From Bacillota bacterium (lineage in GTDB: Bacteria > Bacillota_I > Bacilli_A > Acholeplasmatales > Acholeplasmataceae), in the NCBI GenBank assembly GCA_018817915.1, contig JAHISX010000039.1:1-64000 (forward strand): a stretch of DNA of 64,000 bases, read 5' to 3'. Under the pieces are notes generated by a model. The model searched no databases. It was not told where the DNA came from and saw nothing but the letters and a program-made list of their open reading frames with translations. How positions within the stretch are numbered: the first letter of the stretch is position 1; the number at the start of each line of letters is the position of its first letter. Position numbers and translations under genes: made by a program. Below are positions 18,001-25,362 of the stretch, piece after piece.

Positions 18001-18682
18001 TCATGTCAGAGAAAGTTTCTTAGAACAAAAGAAACATGCACTTGATAAAGATCGACAAGTTCAAGTACAAAAGAATAAAGTAAAAACAAAACTTGATCTA
18101 GAAAAAGCATCTTATCAAAAGAAATTGAATGCTTTTCAGTTAGCTTTGAAATTAGTAGAGACGAAAATCACTCAAAATAGCTCTAAACAAATTCAAGAGT
18201 TAAGACTACTTAACGATAATCAAATCTCAATTGCTGAACAATACAACAGTGAATTCCAACAAAAGAAATCAGTTTTAGAAGAACAAAATAAAAAAGCGAT
18301 GCAACAGATTGATAGTAGCATTCAATTAGCTCATAAGAATTTTGAGGAACTCGAAGAGTCAGTCAGTACTAAAAATCAGGTTCTATTACTTAAATACCAA
18401 GCAAGCCACGAGAAAAATATTGATTTACTCAAACAAAAGACCTTCCATTATGAACAAATCGTTTCAAAAGCAACTTTGGCTGATGAAGAGCGCACAAGAC
18501 AGAATAATTTAAACTATAAACGGATGAATATTAGACGTGAAGACGAGCTTAAAAATATCATCATTCATCACAAGCGCTATATTGTTTCAACTAGACAAGC
18601 TCAAACTGCTGTTCTAAATAAAGAGTCAAGATTACTTAGAAAGAGTCACAATTTTAAGATGCGTATGTTACATTTAAGCTAA
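15077..18682 (+). CDS. Giant coiled-coil protein (about 1,200 residues), unknown function
   Basis: 1,201 residues almost wholly of helix-forming, charged sequence (Lys, Glu, Gln, Asn, Leu), with one Trp and one Cys. There is no signal peptide, membrane span or P-loop, so it is cytosolic and not an SMC ATPase. Long heptad-like stretches are interrupted by two more hydrophobic, probably globular helical segments, one around residue 660 (FMSILRMYYSLALYLKNQLI) and one around 880 (CVVDIHNYFGALGFFYQNL). A motif recurs as IKRDFVITEQEL and LKREFVINEAKY. The start is ATG 15077, though GTG at 15074 is possible. It is monocistronic, the only rightward gene in the first 22 kb apart from the fragment at 1-96, between ruvA and obgE. 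A cytoskeletal or scaffold role is inference only. Confidence 0.88.
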   Translation: MLIQKFEYLKSFENDLKQQLSVDKKYLPISKKLVVLLREINPFIEMISKNQQEIDTKYLQKSLNINKAYASNIENFFRSMKVLEDKNHAEIEKSQKTRVQKSHEINLNLKAEFEKIELKIAQANQKANEDLNETENNYKREISAIQKIMTSVRKAYQQTTSSIENEKTEAVFAISNSYASKIKDLDQKIAHLEVENQEKIEEIKASGQKANQANDETYLIIKNNYTQLSIQLNKKINEIKKKHVHALSVIEKEYEYNLVPVTKAIDDLKQEYQEAQKAALQKYSEKMNSLNVIFDIQKTSYEAKKERIIHESNEAITLFNSKLSAYRETIQKDKLVTARKMRDEIKSIDEDRDKEKHNRSLTTLLKTFDNDLNKQIIRTNKDILEKQREQQRRLFNHDQQHLKEINEWRLKKTVYEYEKKQEFARIDLNFHHNLTASEQHLKLLQANYNYQKDVLLLNHNKSLLPLEFQLAIAAAVQERELNLLGNDAHQAIAYTKFQENLLNLELKTKQAKLELEKQISSALFEADSQVLNVSIQLELEKEKIKRDFVITEQELRIELNQAILNKSKQTIQFELNQDVMSIESDREIILIENKFVLEVIKAETLKEELKREFVINEAKYKNQQRMSSEKASRFLRTYQIELEMSQEHTEDFMSILRMYYSLALYLKNQLIELYHLPSHPEVFKGMINHILLLSTELNQSLITILEEYQTLDQEFYIKKIEDLTGYKYMLKHEDTMNFYNQEISKITQKRAYVENDIKKLEAQFFIQQSDLERSQTIVNQLLKASEDIKIHESGNSRQIDLKDNHKLLANHEQEIKRLRKELSSIEHAIDLKHLEITPIDREIERMTNKQKKAEVKLEHAKHNEASLFYRYLNKSQEIYRTCVVDIHNYFGALGFFYQNLKNEVYVSDAFLTFEIKKLDKTFESYEKRLVHSHQAFMDLMLTYYHQNEKEQLKMIKGFKKSMSSLITSLNQTYNHHVRESFLEQKKHALDKDRQVQVQKNKVKTKLDLEKASYQKKLNAFQLALKLVETKITQNSSKQIQELRLLNDNQISIAEQYNSEFQQKKSVLEEQNKKAMQQIDSSIQLAHKNFEELEESVSTKNQVLLLKYQASHEKNIDLLKQKTFHYEQIVSKATLADEERTRQNNLNYKRMNIRREDELKNIIIHHKRYIVSTRQAQTAVLNKESRLLRKSHNFKMRMLHLS

Positions 18683-18706
18683 GGAAAGAGCAATCTTTCC
18701 TTTTTA
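18681..18706 (+). terminator. Terminator of the coiled-coil gene
   Basis: Stem GGAAAGA (18683-18689)/TCTTTCC (18694-18700), GCAA loop, then T5. It overlaps the stop codon. Confidence 0.85.
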
Positions 18707-18710
18707 ATAT

Positions 18711-18737
18711 AAAAAAATAAGGACGATTGTCCTTATT
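18711..18737 (-). terminator. Terminator of obgE
   Basis: 9-bp stem AATAAGGAC (18716-18724)/GTCCTTATT (18729-18737) with a minus-strand T run. It lies back to back with the terminator of the convergent gene. Confidence 0.85.
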
Positions 18738-19989
18738 CTATAAATTCAAATTCAAAGCCAAAGATGCGTATAATATCATTATTTTTCGCGCCTTTTTCTC
18801 TTAATGCTTCATCAACACCCATACTTCTTATCTGTCTAGCAAAGCGCTTAACGCCTTCATCTTTAGTAAAATCTGTTCGATCAAAGATTAACTTCAACTT
18901 ATCACCAGATAGCTCAAATATGTTATCAACTAAATTGATTTCAAATGCTGGCTCATCATCTTTGAAGATATAATTTCTAATCAAATCATTATTCTTTTCT
19001 TCAACGATTTTTGGTGATTGGTGTAGTGTCTCAATAATTTTGTATAAGAGTTTATCAACATCTTTTTGTTGTTGAGCAGAAATAACCATGATGGGTAACT
19101 TAATCTGAGTTTGAAGTTTCTTAAGTTTCTCCTCAGTATCTGGCATATCGATTTTATTTGCAACAATAATTTGTGGTCTTTCTAATAGTGTATCGTTATA
19201 CATCTCTAGTTCATGATTAATCTTGATGTAATCATCATATGGATCTTCTCTAGTTAAATCTAGAACATGTAAGAAAACACGACATCTTTCAATGTGTTTA
19301 AGGAATCTAATCCCTAGACCCATCCCTTGGTGAGCATTCTCAATCAAACCTGGTAAATCGGCTAAAACGAATGATTCATCGCCTACTTGGACCATACCAA
19401 GATTTGGTTGTAGAGTTGTAAAAGGATATTCAGCAATTTTAGGTCTTGCATTGGACACAACAGAGATTAAAGTTGACTTTCCTACACTTGGATAGCCAAT
19501 TAAACCAACATCTGCTAAGACTTTAAGTTCAACTAATATTTTAAGATCTTGACCTAAATCACCATTTTCAGCATAATCAGGTGCAGGATTTCTCGAGGTT
19601 GCCATCGCAATATTACCACGACCGCCTTTACCGCCATGAGCAACAATTAATTCTTGATCATGATGAAGGATTTCCCCTATTTTAATTGATTTATCTTCAG
19701 TATAAACAATCGTTCCTAAAGGAACTCTGACATAAGTATGTTCAGCAGATGCACCATGCATCCCTTTTGACATACCATTGACACCTGGTTTCGCTTTAAT
19801 GTGTCTACGGTAACGAAGCTCTAATAATGTAGATTTACCTTCTTCACCAACAAAAACAACATTGCCACCATGTCCTCCGTTACCACCCCAAGGACCGCCA
19901 TGCTCAACATATTTTTCTCTTCTATAGGATGCCATACCGTTTCCACCACGGCCTCCATAAACTTCAATTACTATTTCATCTACAAACAT
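18733..19989 (-). CDS. obgE: GTPase Obg
   Basis: 418 residues in three parts: glycine-rich Obg fold (GGRGGNG, GGPWGGNGGHGG), G domain (G1 GYPSVGKST, G3 DLPGLIENAHQG, G4 NKIDMPD) and a C-terminal OCT domain (about 345-418). It is a ribosome-assembly and stress GTPase. It follows rpmA, with a terminator between the two genes, so full expression needs read-through or its own promoter. Confidence 0.97.
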   Translation of the reverse strand: MFVDEIVIEVYGGRGGNGMASYRREKYVEHGGPWGGNGGHGGNVVFVGEEGKSTLLELRYRRHIKAKPGVNGMSKGMHGASAEHTYVRVPLGTIVYTEDKSIKIGEILHHDQELIVAHGGKGGRGNIAMATSRNPAPDYAENGDLGQDLKILVELKVLADVGLIGYPSVGKSTLISVVSNARPKIAEYPFTTLQPNLGMVQVGDESFVLADLPGLIENAHQGMGLGIRFLKHIERCRVFLHVLDLTREDPYDDYIKINHELEMYNDTLLERPQIIVANKIDMPDTEEKLKKLQTQIKLPIMVISAQQQKDVDKLLYKIIETLHQSPKIVEEKNNDLIRNYIFKDDEPAFEINLVDNIFELSGDKLKLIFDRTDFTKDEGVKRFARQIRSMGVDEALREKGAKNNDIIRIFGFEFEFIE

Positions 19990-20012
19990 TTATAACACCT
20001 CTTTTTTCACAC

Positions 20013-20038
20013 AAAAAAAGGATAACTAGGTTATCCTT
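20013..20038 (-). terminator. Terminator between rpmA and obgE
   Basis: 9-bp stem AAGGATAAC (20018-20026)/GTTATCCTT (20030-20038), 3-nt loop, then T7 on the minus strand. It overlaps the rpmA stop. Confidence 0.82.
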
Positions 20039-20309
20039 CGTAAACTGATACCTGCGTGCGGTCACGGCCTTTTTTCTCATACTTCACGAATCCGGTTACC
20101 GTTGCGAATAGTGTATCATCCCCACCACGACCTACATTTGTGCCTGGGTGAACTTTCGTTCCTCTTTGTCTGTAAATGATTGAGCCAGCATTGCAAAATT
20201 GACCATCACTTAATTTAGAGCCTAGACGCTGAGCTGCAGAATCACGACCGTTACGAGATGAACCCGTTCCTTTTTTCGATGCGAATAACTGTATATTTAA
20301 CTTTAACAT
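20031..20309 (-). CDS. rpmA: 50S ribosomal protein L27 with a cleavable N-terminal prosequence
   Basis: 92 residues. The mature L27 ([15 protein letters not shown]...) is preceded by MLKLNIQLF, the Firmicute-type leader removed by the protease Prp after Phe. The glycine-rich mature N-terminus reaches the peptidyl-transferase centre. The Prp gene is the next gene upstream, ending one base away. Confidence 0.97.
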   Translation of the reverse strand: MLKLNIQLFASKKGTGSSRNGRDSAAQRLGSKLSDGQFCNAGSIIYRQRGTKVHPGTNVGRGGDDTLFATVTGFVKYEKKGRDRTQVSVYEG

Positions 20310-20310
20310 G

Positions 20311-20625
20311 TTATCCCTCCTTCTGATTTTTAATATATTTAGGATATTGTTTTTCTAGATCATTTAAAGTATATTCCAAATTTTCCATTAATCCTTGGAC
20401 AATGGAATCAAAGACAGATAGTGTCAATTTGAAGTATCCTTCTTCAACTGTTAAATCAATTTTTTGATTTAACTCTAAGTGCTCAATCGCATTTGCTGTA
20501 ACTAGGGTTGCTGCGGATACCGCTGCACAGACAATGTCTTCACCATGCTTTTTATAATTCGCATGTCCTTGTACAATAATTTGATTGAGTTTTTCATTTT
20601 GATACACAAACCTTGACTTAATCAT
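20311..20625 (-). CDS. prp: Ribosomal-processing cysteine protease Prp
   Basis: 104 residues with the catalytic His in VQGHANY and the catalytic Cys in [11 protein letters not shown]. It cleaves the N-terminal leader of L27. It lies between rplU and rpmA, the conserved position of ysxB/prp, and the substrate leader is present in rpmA. Confidence 0.94.
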   Translation of the reverse strand: MIKSRFVYQNEKLNQIIVQGHANYKKHGEDIVCAAVSAATLVTANAIEHLELNQKIDLTVEEGYFKLTLSVFDSIVQGLMENLEYTLNDLEKQYPKYIKNQKEG

Positions 20626-20631
20626 ATCAGC

Positions 20632-20940
20632 TTACGCGACGATTGATTCAATCACTAGTTTTGTATATGCTTGACGATGACCTTGCTTTTTGCGGTAATT
20701 CTTTCTAACCTTGTACTTGAAAACGATGATCTTAGGACCACGACCGTGTTTCAATACTTTGGCAACCACTTTAGCGCCTTCAATGACTGGAGTTCCGATA
20801 ACGGTTTTATCTCCACCCAACATCAAGACTTCAGTAAACTCAAATGTTTCGCCAGCTTCTACTTCTAATTTTTCAACGTAGATTTCTTGACCTTCGCTCA
20901 CGCGAACTTGTTTACCGCCAGTTTTAATAACTGCATACAT
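20632..20940 (-). CDS. rplU: 50S ribosomal protein L21
   Basis: 102 residues: [18 protein letters not shown] at the start and a basic [16 protein letters not shown] segment near the end, both diagnostic for L21. First gene of the rplU-prp-rpmA operon. SD GGAGGTG before ATG. Confidence 0.97.
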   Translation of the reverse strand: MYAVIKTGGKQVRVSEGQEIYVEKLEVEAGETFEFTEVLMLGGDKTVIGTPVIEGAKVVAKVLKHGRGPKIIVFKYKVRKNYRKKQGHRQAYTKLVIESIVA

Positions 20941-21024
20941 GTTGCTACACCTCCTTATTTTTCTGAAGACTCACTATCCAGGTAGCATCGATTGCGTTTG
21001 GAACCTGTCCTATGTGGTACAACA
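20941..21024 (-). promoter_or_regulatory. 5' leader of rplU, candidate L21 leader element
   Basis: About 85 nt of untranslated leader lie between the promoter and rplU and contain short self-complementary segments (for example TATGTTGT...ACATA near its 5' end). A conserved L21 leader is known at this place in Bacillus. Assignment rests on position and not on a verified fold. Confidence 0.45.
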
Positions 21025-21029
21025 TAGAT

Positions 21030-21058
21030 ATTTTAACGTAGTTAGGCCGAAAAGTCAA
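21030..21058 (-). promoter_or_regulatory. Promoter of rplU-prp-rpmA
   Basis: Minus strand TTGACT (21053-21058), 17 nt, TAAAAT (21030-21035). Confidence 0.78.
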
Positions 21059-21111
21059 CAATAATATATTTTTTATTTCATTACAACTCAACGGAAAAAA
21101 TTAATCTATCT

Positions 21112-21942
21112 TTAAACAGACGATGATTTGTTCATATCTTGTTTAATGATTGGTTTTGAACTTGATCTTTTTTCAAATTTAGAATGAATAACTAAATCTG
21201 GATACAGTTGAAATAAGGATGAACCAACCTCATGTCTTAATTTTTGTAAGTAAATATCATGATGAATATGCTCTGTAATAATTTGAACCATTAAATCATT
21301 TTTTGTAAGTGTTGCTGTCCACTCATCTCTATCTTTATTATAGTTAGATACAAGGACTGATTTAAGATCAACAGACAACATCAGTCTTGTTTTTCTTATG
21401 GGTGAAAAGCCGTAAGTGTATATAAACACATTGGTTCTCTTATATTCATGTTTTTGAAATGAAAAGATAAAGACATCAACACCCTTTTTCTCAAGAAAAG
21501 AGAATGCGTCATCAAAAATTGAAATATCTAAATCAGTATTCATGTAGACTTCATCGTTGGCTTCATAAAGCAAAGTTCTAGCTTTTCCAATGATATTATC
21601 AAAGCCAATGAGATTTAAGTAAGGTTGTCTTTCAATGCCACTTTGAATTGAAGACAATCCTTTTTTTACTTCCTCAATATGATTTAAATATGATTTGCTT
21701 AATGTATCAATAAGTATTTATGGATCTTCAGCATAATATAATTCTTTAGGACCATATTCCAATAAAAGAATACCATCTGATTTCAGTTTTTCTATGATTG
21801 GATAGACCGATGATCTTGAGATATGTAGATTTTTAGATATTAAGAAAACTGTTTGTCCAGGATTTTCAAGTAAGTATAAATAGATTTTAGCTTCTTGTTC
21901 TGAAAAATAGATGGATTTCAGTGATTCAATGATTTCGTTCAC
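21112..21942 (-). pseudogene. TrmB-type transcriptional regulator interrupted by an in-frame stop
   Basis: A GTG start (21940-21942) preceded by GGAGG opens a 74-codon frame with a TrmB-like winged helix (EQEAKIYLYLLENPGQT, ISRSSVYPIIEKLKSDGIL). It stops at TAA 21718-21720. The very same frame then continues without a further stop for 201 codons, through a helical linker and a C-terminal sensor-like domain, to 21112. Read through, the product would be about 276 residues, normal for the family. So this looks like a one-base nonsense mutation (for example CAA to TAA), a sequencing error, or read-through. It is divergent from the aldo/keto reductase gene it may control. Confidence 0.8.
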
Positions 21943-21976
21943 AAAGATACCTCCGTTGTTTATTTTATACAACGTT

Positions 21977-22004
21977 ATTATAACATGAGTTGCTAAACAA
22001 TCAA
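21977..22004 (-). promoter_or_regulatory. Promoter of the TrmB-type regulator
   Basis: Minus strand TTGATT (21999-22004), 16 nt, TATAAT (21977-21982). The operator-like inverted repeat 21984-22010 covers its spacer and -35 box. Confidence 0.7.
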
Positions 22005-22010
22005 CTCATG
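21984..22010. promoter_or_regulatory. Inverted repeat, candidate operator between regulator and reductase
   Basis: Perfect 9-bp arms CATGAGTTG (21984-21992) and CAACTCATG (22002-22010) with a 9-nt spacer. They lie within the leftward promoter and just upstream of the rightward -10 box, the position expected for a site controlling both genes. Confidence 0.6.
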
Positions 22011-22019
22011 ATTTAGTGG

Positions 22020-22025
22020 TATAAT
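22020..22025 (+). promoter_or_regulatory. -10 box of the aldo/keto reductase gene
   Basis: TATAAT 20 nt before the start codon. The -35 region is weak and falls inside the inverted repeat, suggesting a regulated promoter. Confidence 0.5.
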
Positions 22026-22045
22026 TAAACAAAGAGGTGAACCAA

Positions 22046-23029
22046 ATGAAATTAAGAAAATTAGGAAAAACGAATGTTAAAGTTTCTGAAATCTCACTAG
22101 GCACATGGCAATTAGGTAGTCAGTGGGGAATGCCATTTTCACATGATGAAGCATATCATATTCTTGGGACTGCAAAAAGTGAAGGTATTAATTGCCTAGA
22201 TACAGCAGATGTCTATCAAGGTGGATTAAGTGAAAAGACAATAGGACAATACACAAAACAGCACAGTTATCATCCTTTTGTGATTACAAAGGTTGGTAGA
22301 TACTTACCTGAACAGAAAAAAGAATTATATACTGAAGAAGCGTTAAGAAAATTTGTCGATGCTTCAAGAAAGAATATGGATGTTGAGGCACTGGATATGG
22401 TTCTTCTGCATTGTCCACCAACTGATGCCTACCTTGAACCACGTATTTTTAAGATAATGGATCAATTGGTATTAGAAGGTAAAATTAAACATTATGGCGT
22501 AAGTGTAGAAAAAATTGAAGAAGCGATGATGGCAATGAAGTATCCAGGTGTTGAAGCCATTGAAGTTATTTTCAATATGTTTAGACTTAAACCAGCAGAA
22601 TCTTTTTTTGCTGAAGCAATGAACAATAATGTTGGGATTATTGTTCGTGTACCTCTAGCAAGTGGCTTACTCACAGGTAAATATCATCAAACAACTAAAT
22701 TTAATCCAGATGATCATAGAACCTTCAATCGAAATGGTGAAGCTTTTGATAAGGGTGAGACATTTTCAGGTGTTGATTATGATTTAGGTTTAAAAGCAGT
22801 CAACGCATTAAAAAAATTATTTAATACAGAAAACTTAGCACCTATCGCTTTAAGATGGATATTGATGTTTGATGCAGTTAGTACAGTCATACCTGGTGCT
22901 AGTAGAGCAGAGCAAGTACTATGGAACACAGAAGCTGCAAAGCTTCCACCGCTTACTCAGGCCCAAATGGATGGTGTTGAAGCCATATACAATCAATACA
23001 TTAAATCTTCAGTTCATCATCTTTGGTAA
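22046..23029 (+). CDS. Aldo/keto reductase (YajO/Tas-like)
   Basis: 327 residues starting MKLRKLGKTNVKVSEISLG, typical of the AKR subgroup with an N-terminal beta hairpin. Catalytic residues are visible in CLDTADVYQGG (Asp, Tyr), VITKVGRY (Lys) and VLLHCPP (His). It is an NAD(P)H-dependent oxidoreductase of unknown substrate. I chose ATG 22046, 8 nt after GAGG; an in-frame GTG at 22037 overlaps the SD. It is unlike the shorter reductase at 9138-9977. Confidence 0.9.
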   Translation: MKLRKLGKTNVKVSEISLGTWQLGSQWGMPFSHDEAYHILGTAKSEGINCLDTADVYQGGLSEKTIGQYTKQHSYHPFVITKVGRYLPEQKKELYTEEALRKFVDASRKNMDVEALDMVLLHCPPTDAYLEPRIFKIMDQLVLEGKIKHYGVSVEKIEEAMMAMKYPGVEAIEVIFNMFRLKPAESFFAEAMNNNVGIIVRVPLASGLLTGKYHQTTKFNPDDHRTFNRNGEAFDKGETFSGVDYDLGLKAVNALKKLFNTENLAPIALRWILMFDAVSTVIPGASRAEQVLWNTEAAKLPPLTQAQMDGVEAIYNQYIKSSVHHLW

Positions 23030-23041
23030 TTCATAGAATAC

Positions 23042-23071
23042 AAAAAAAGGAGCGATTGCTCCTTTTATTTT
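23042..23071. terminator. Bidirectional terminator between convergent genes
   Basis: Stem AAAAGGAGC (23045-23053)/GCTCCTTTT (23058-23066), GATT loop, with A and T runs on both sides. It serves the reductase gene and the nucleoside transporter operon. Confidence 0.85.
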
Positions 23072-23084
23072 GAATAAATACAAC

Positions 23085-24260
23085 TTATCTCTTCCCTTGA
23101 TCATAAATTTGACCTAAAGCTTTAGGTGCTCTTGAATTCTTAGAGAAGAACGCAAGAATAACGAGTGTTGCAATATATGGAATCATATTATAAAACTCTC
23201 TAGGTAGTCCAAAATCATTTAAGAATGGAATAATAGAATATGATGATGCAATGGTTCTCATGAAACCAAAGAATATTGCAGCTAAGATAATTCTTGATGG
23301 TCTCCAATTACCAAAGATTAATACAGCAATCGCAAGGAAACCGAAACCAGCAACAGTAACGTTAAATTCTGTTGAGGTTGTGACAACAAAGATCACACCA
23401 CCCATACCTGCAAATACACCAGATAGAGTAACGGCTACAAATCGTAATTTGTAAATATTAATACCAAGGGAGTCAGCAGCATGAGGATTTTCACCACAAG
23501 CTCTTAGGCGAATACCAAACTTGGTCTTAAAGATGATAATTGAGATGATGAGTAAGAGTGCGAGTCCGATGAAGAAACTCAAATATACTCTTGTAAAGAA
23601 CAATTGTCCAATGATTGGAATTTGAGACAAGACTGGGACTTCTTGTATTAAGAATGATGAAGAAAATGGAATTTGTTGCCCACCTTGAAGGAAACGTGCA
23701 GTAAAGATTGCAAACGCAGGTGCAAACAAGTTAAGTGCTGTTGCACTAATAATTTGGTTTGCTTTCATGTAGATGGATGCATGCGCATGAATCATCGCAT
23801 AAAGACCACCAACCAAACCACCAATCATCATACCCATCACAAGAATAAATTGAACATGAATTTGTGTGTTCACTAACCAAACAAAGAATAATATTGCAAG
23901 CATGAATGCAGCAAGTGCACAAATTGCAAAGATAACTTTCTTTTGGCTGAAATTCTTTTTAAACAAGGTATAAGTATCTTTTTTAAACAGCCTCTTGATA
24001 AAGAGTGATAATCCCCAACTCATCACAACTGAGAAAGATACTGAAACAACAAAGATGACGAATTTCGTGAGTCCTGAATAAGGATAAACTTCAAGTCCTT
24101 GAATTGACCATACACCAATAAATGCCCCCATAATCATAATACCTTCTAAAGCAATATTGGTTACACCACTTCTTTCAGCAAGTAAGCCACCCAGTGCAAC
24201 AATCAGTAAAACAGTCATGCTGACATATGTATTTTGTACGAGTTGATAGAGTATGTCCAT
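23085..24260 (-). CDS. Nucleoside ABC transporter permease (NupQ-like)
   Basis: 391 residues, 8-10 membrane spans, of the BPD_transp_2 class found in BMP-family nucleoside importers. The signature LGGLLAERSGVTNIALEGIM near the N-terminus and ACGENPHAADSLGIN in the cytosolic loop are characteristic. Last gene of a four-gene importer operon, one base after the first permease gene. Confidence 0.9.
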   Translation of the reverse strand: MDILYQLVQNTYVSMTVLLIVALGGLLAERSGVTNIALEGIMIMGAFIGVWSIQGLEVYPYSGLTKFVIFVVSVSFSVVMSWGLSLFIKRLFKKDTYTLFKKNFSQKKVIFAICALAAFMLAILFFVWLVNTQIHVQFILVMGMMIGGLVGGLYAMIHAHASIYMKANQIISATALNLFAPAFAIFTARFLQGGQQIPFSSSFLIQEVPVLSQIPIIGQLFFTRVYLSFFIGLALLLIISIIIFKTKFGIRLRACGENPHAADSLGINIYKLRFVAVTLSGVFAGMGGVIFVVTTSTEFNVTVAGFGFLAIAVLIFGNWRPSRIILAAIFFGFMRTIASSYSIIPFLNDFGLPREFYNMIPYIATLVILAFFSKNSRAPKALGQIYDQGKR

Positions 24261-24261
24261 A

Positions 24262-25362
24262 CTACACTTCCTCCTTCAACTTACGATTCTTAAACCATGC
24301 TCTTAGGCGATCACCATAAACCTTAAGTGCAGCTTGAAGTGCTATGGAAATTGCTGTGACATAAATGATAACAGAAATAATCATATCAATAATTTGAGGA
24401 ACAAATCCATAGGTTTGCATATAAAATCCACCCATGCGAAGATTACTTAAGAAAAGACCTGCAAATAATGCACCCATTGGCTCACCTAAACCAAGAAGAG
24501 CAACAGATATACCATCAAAACCTTGAGGGAATATTTCAAACGCAGTCCCAATTGTCTTTCCGACAACCAAATAAGCTAGAGCACCAGCTAAACCAGCTAA
24601 CAACCCGGAAATGGACATAGCTGTGATGATATTGGCTTTCGTGTTCATCCCAGCATATTTACTACCATCCATCGAAAATCCTGAAGCTCTAAGTTGGAAA
24701 CCAAGTGTTGTTTTGTGAATGACTATATGGATGATGATTGCAACTGCTATTGCAATTAAAATACCAATATTTGCACTTGACCCTGGGAAGATAGAGGTCA
24801 ACATGGGTAGTTGTGCAGTTGGTAAAATATTCATCGATCTTGAGTAACTACCATTAAAAATGGTGGTTCTAATTAAAAAGATTAACAAATGACCAGCAAT
24901 ATAGTTCATCATGATTGATGAAATAACTTCGTTGACATTACTAATCGCCTTCAGTAAGCCTGGGATAAGACCCCATAATCCTCCTGCCAGTGTACCGATG
25001 AGCATTGCAACGATCCAATGAATACCACCTGGTAGTTCCCATTTAACACCAATATAAATTGCAACATAAGCACCAATCATCATTTGACCTGAAGCACCAA
25101 TGTTAAATAAACCTGTTTTAAATGCAAATGCAACCGCAAGACCAGTTAAAATAATTGGTGCTGCTTGATAAAGCATGTTGCCTATACCAATCAGTCCACC
25201 ATTAAATCCACCAATTAAAAGTGTAAATAATGCAGGAAATGCATCACCTGGATTAAAGATCAACATGACAATCAATCCAATGAGCAAACCGAATCCAATA
25301 GCAATCAAACTTGGTTTAAGTGTTATAAAAAATTTCTTCATCATTTTTTTCATCTTAGTCAT
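24262..25362 (-). CDS. Nucleoside ABC transporter permease (NupP-like)
   Basis: 366 residues with multiple spans. It carries the paired-permease motifs AFKTGLFNIGASGQMMIGAY and LRASGFSMDGSKYAGMN. It forms a heterodimer with the product of 23085-24260. Its start overlaps the ATPase stop by 8 nt. Confidence 0.9.
   Translation of the reverse strand: MTKMKKMMKKFFITLKPSLIAIGFGLLIGLIVMLIFNPGDAFPALFTLLIGGFNGGLIGIGNMLYQAAPIILTGLAVAFAFKTGLFNIGASGQMMIGAYVAIYIGVKWELPGGIHWIVAMLIGTLAGGLWGLIPGLLKAISNVNEVISSIMMNYIAGHLLIFLIRTTIFNGSYSRSMNILPTAQLPMLTSIFPGSSANIGILIAIAVAIIIHIVIHKTTLGFQLRASGFSMDGSKYAGMNTKANIITAMSISGLLAGLAGALAYLVVGKTIGTAFEIFPQGFDGISVALLGLGEPMGALFAGLFLSNLRMGGFYMQTYGFVPQIIDMIISVIIYVTAISIALQAALKVYGDRLRAWFKNRKLKEEV

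Noticed and set aside
20671-20868. Open frame on the plus strand across rplU
   Set aside because: Antisense shadow of a clear ribosomal protein gene, with no SD.
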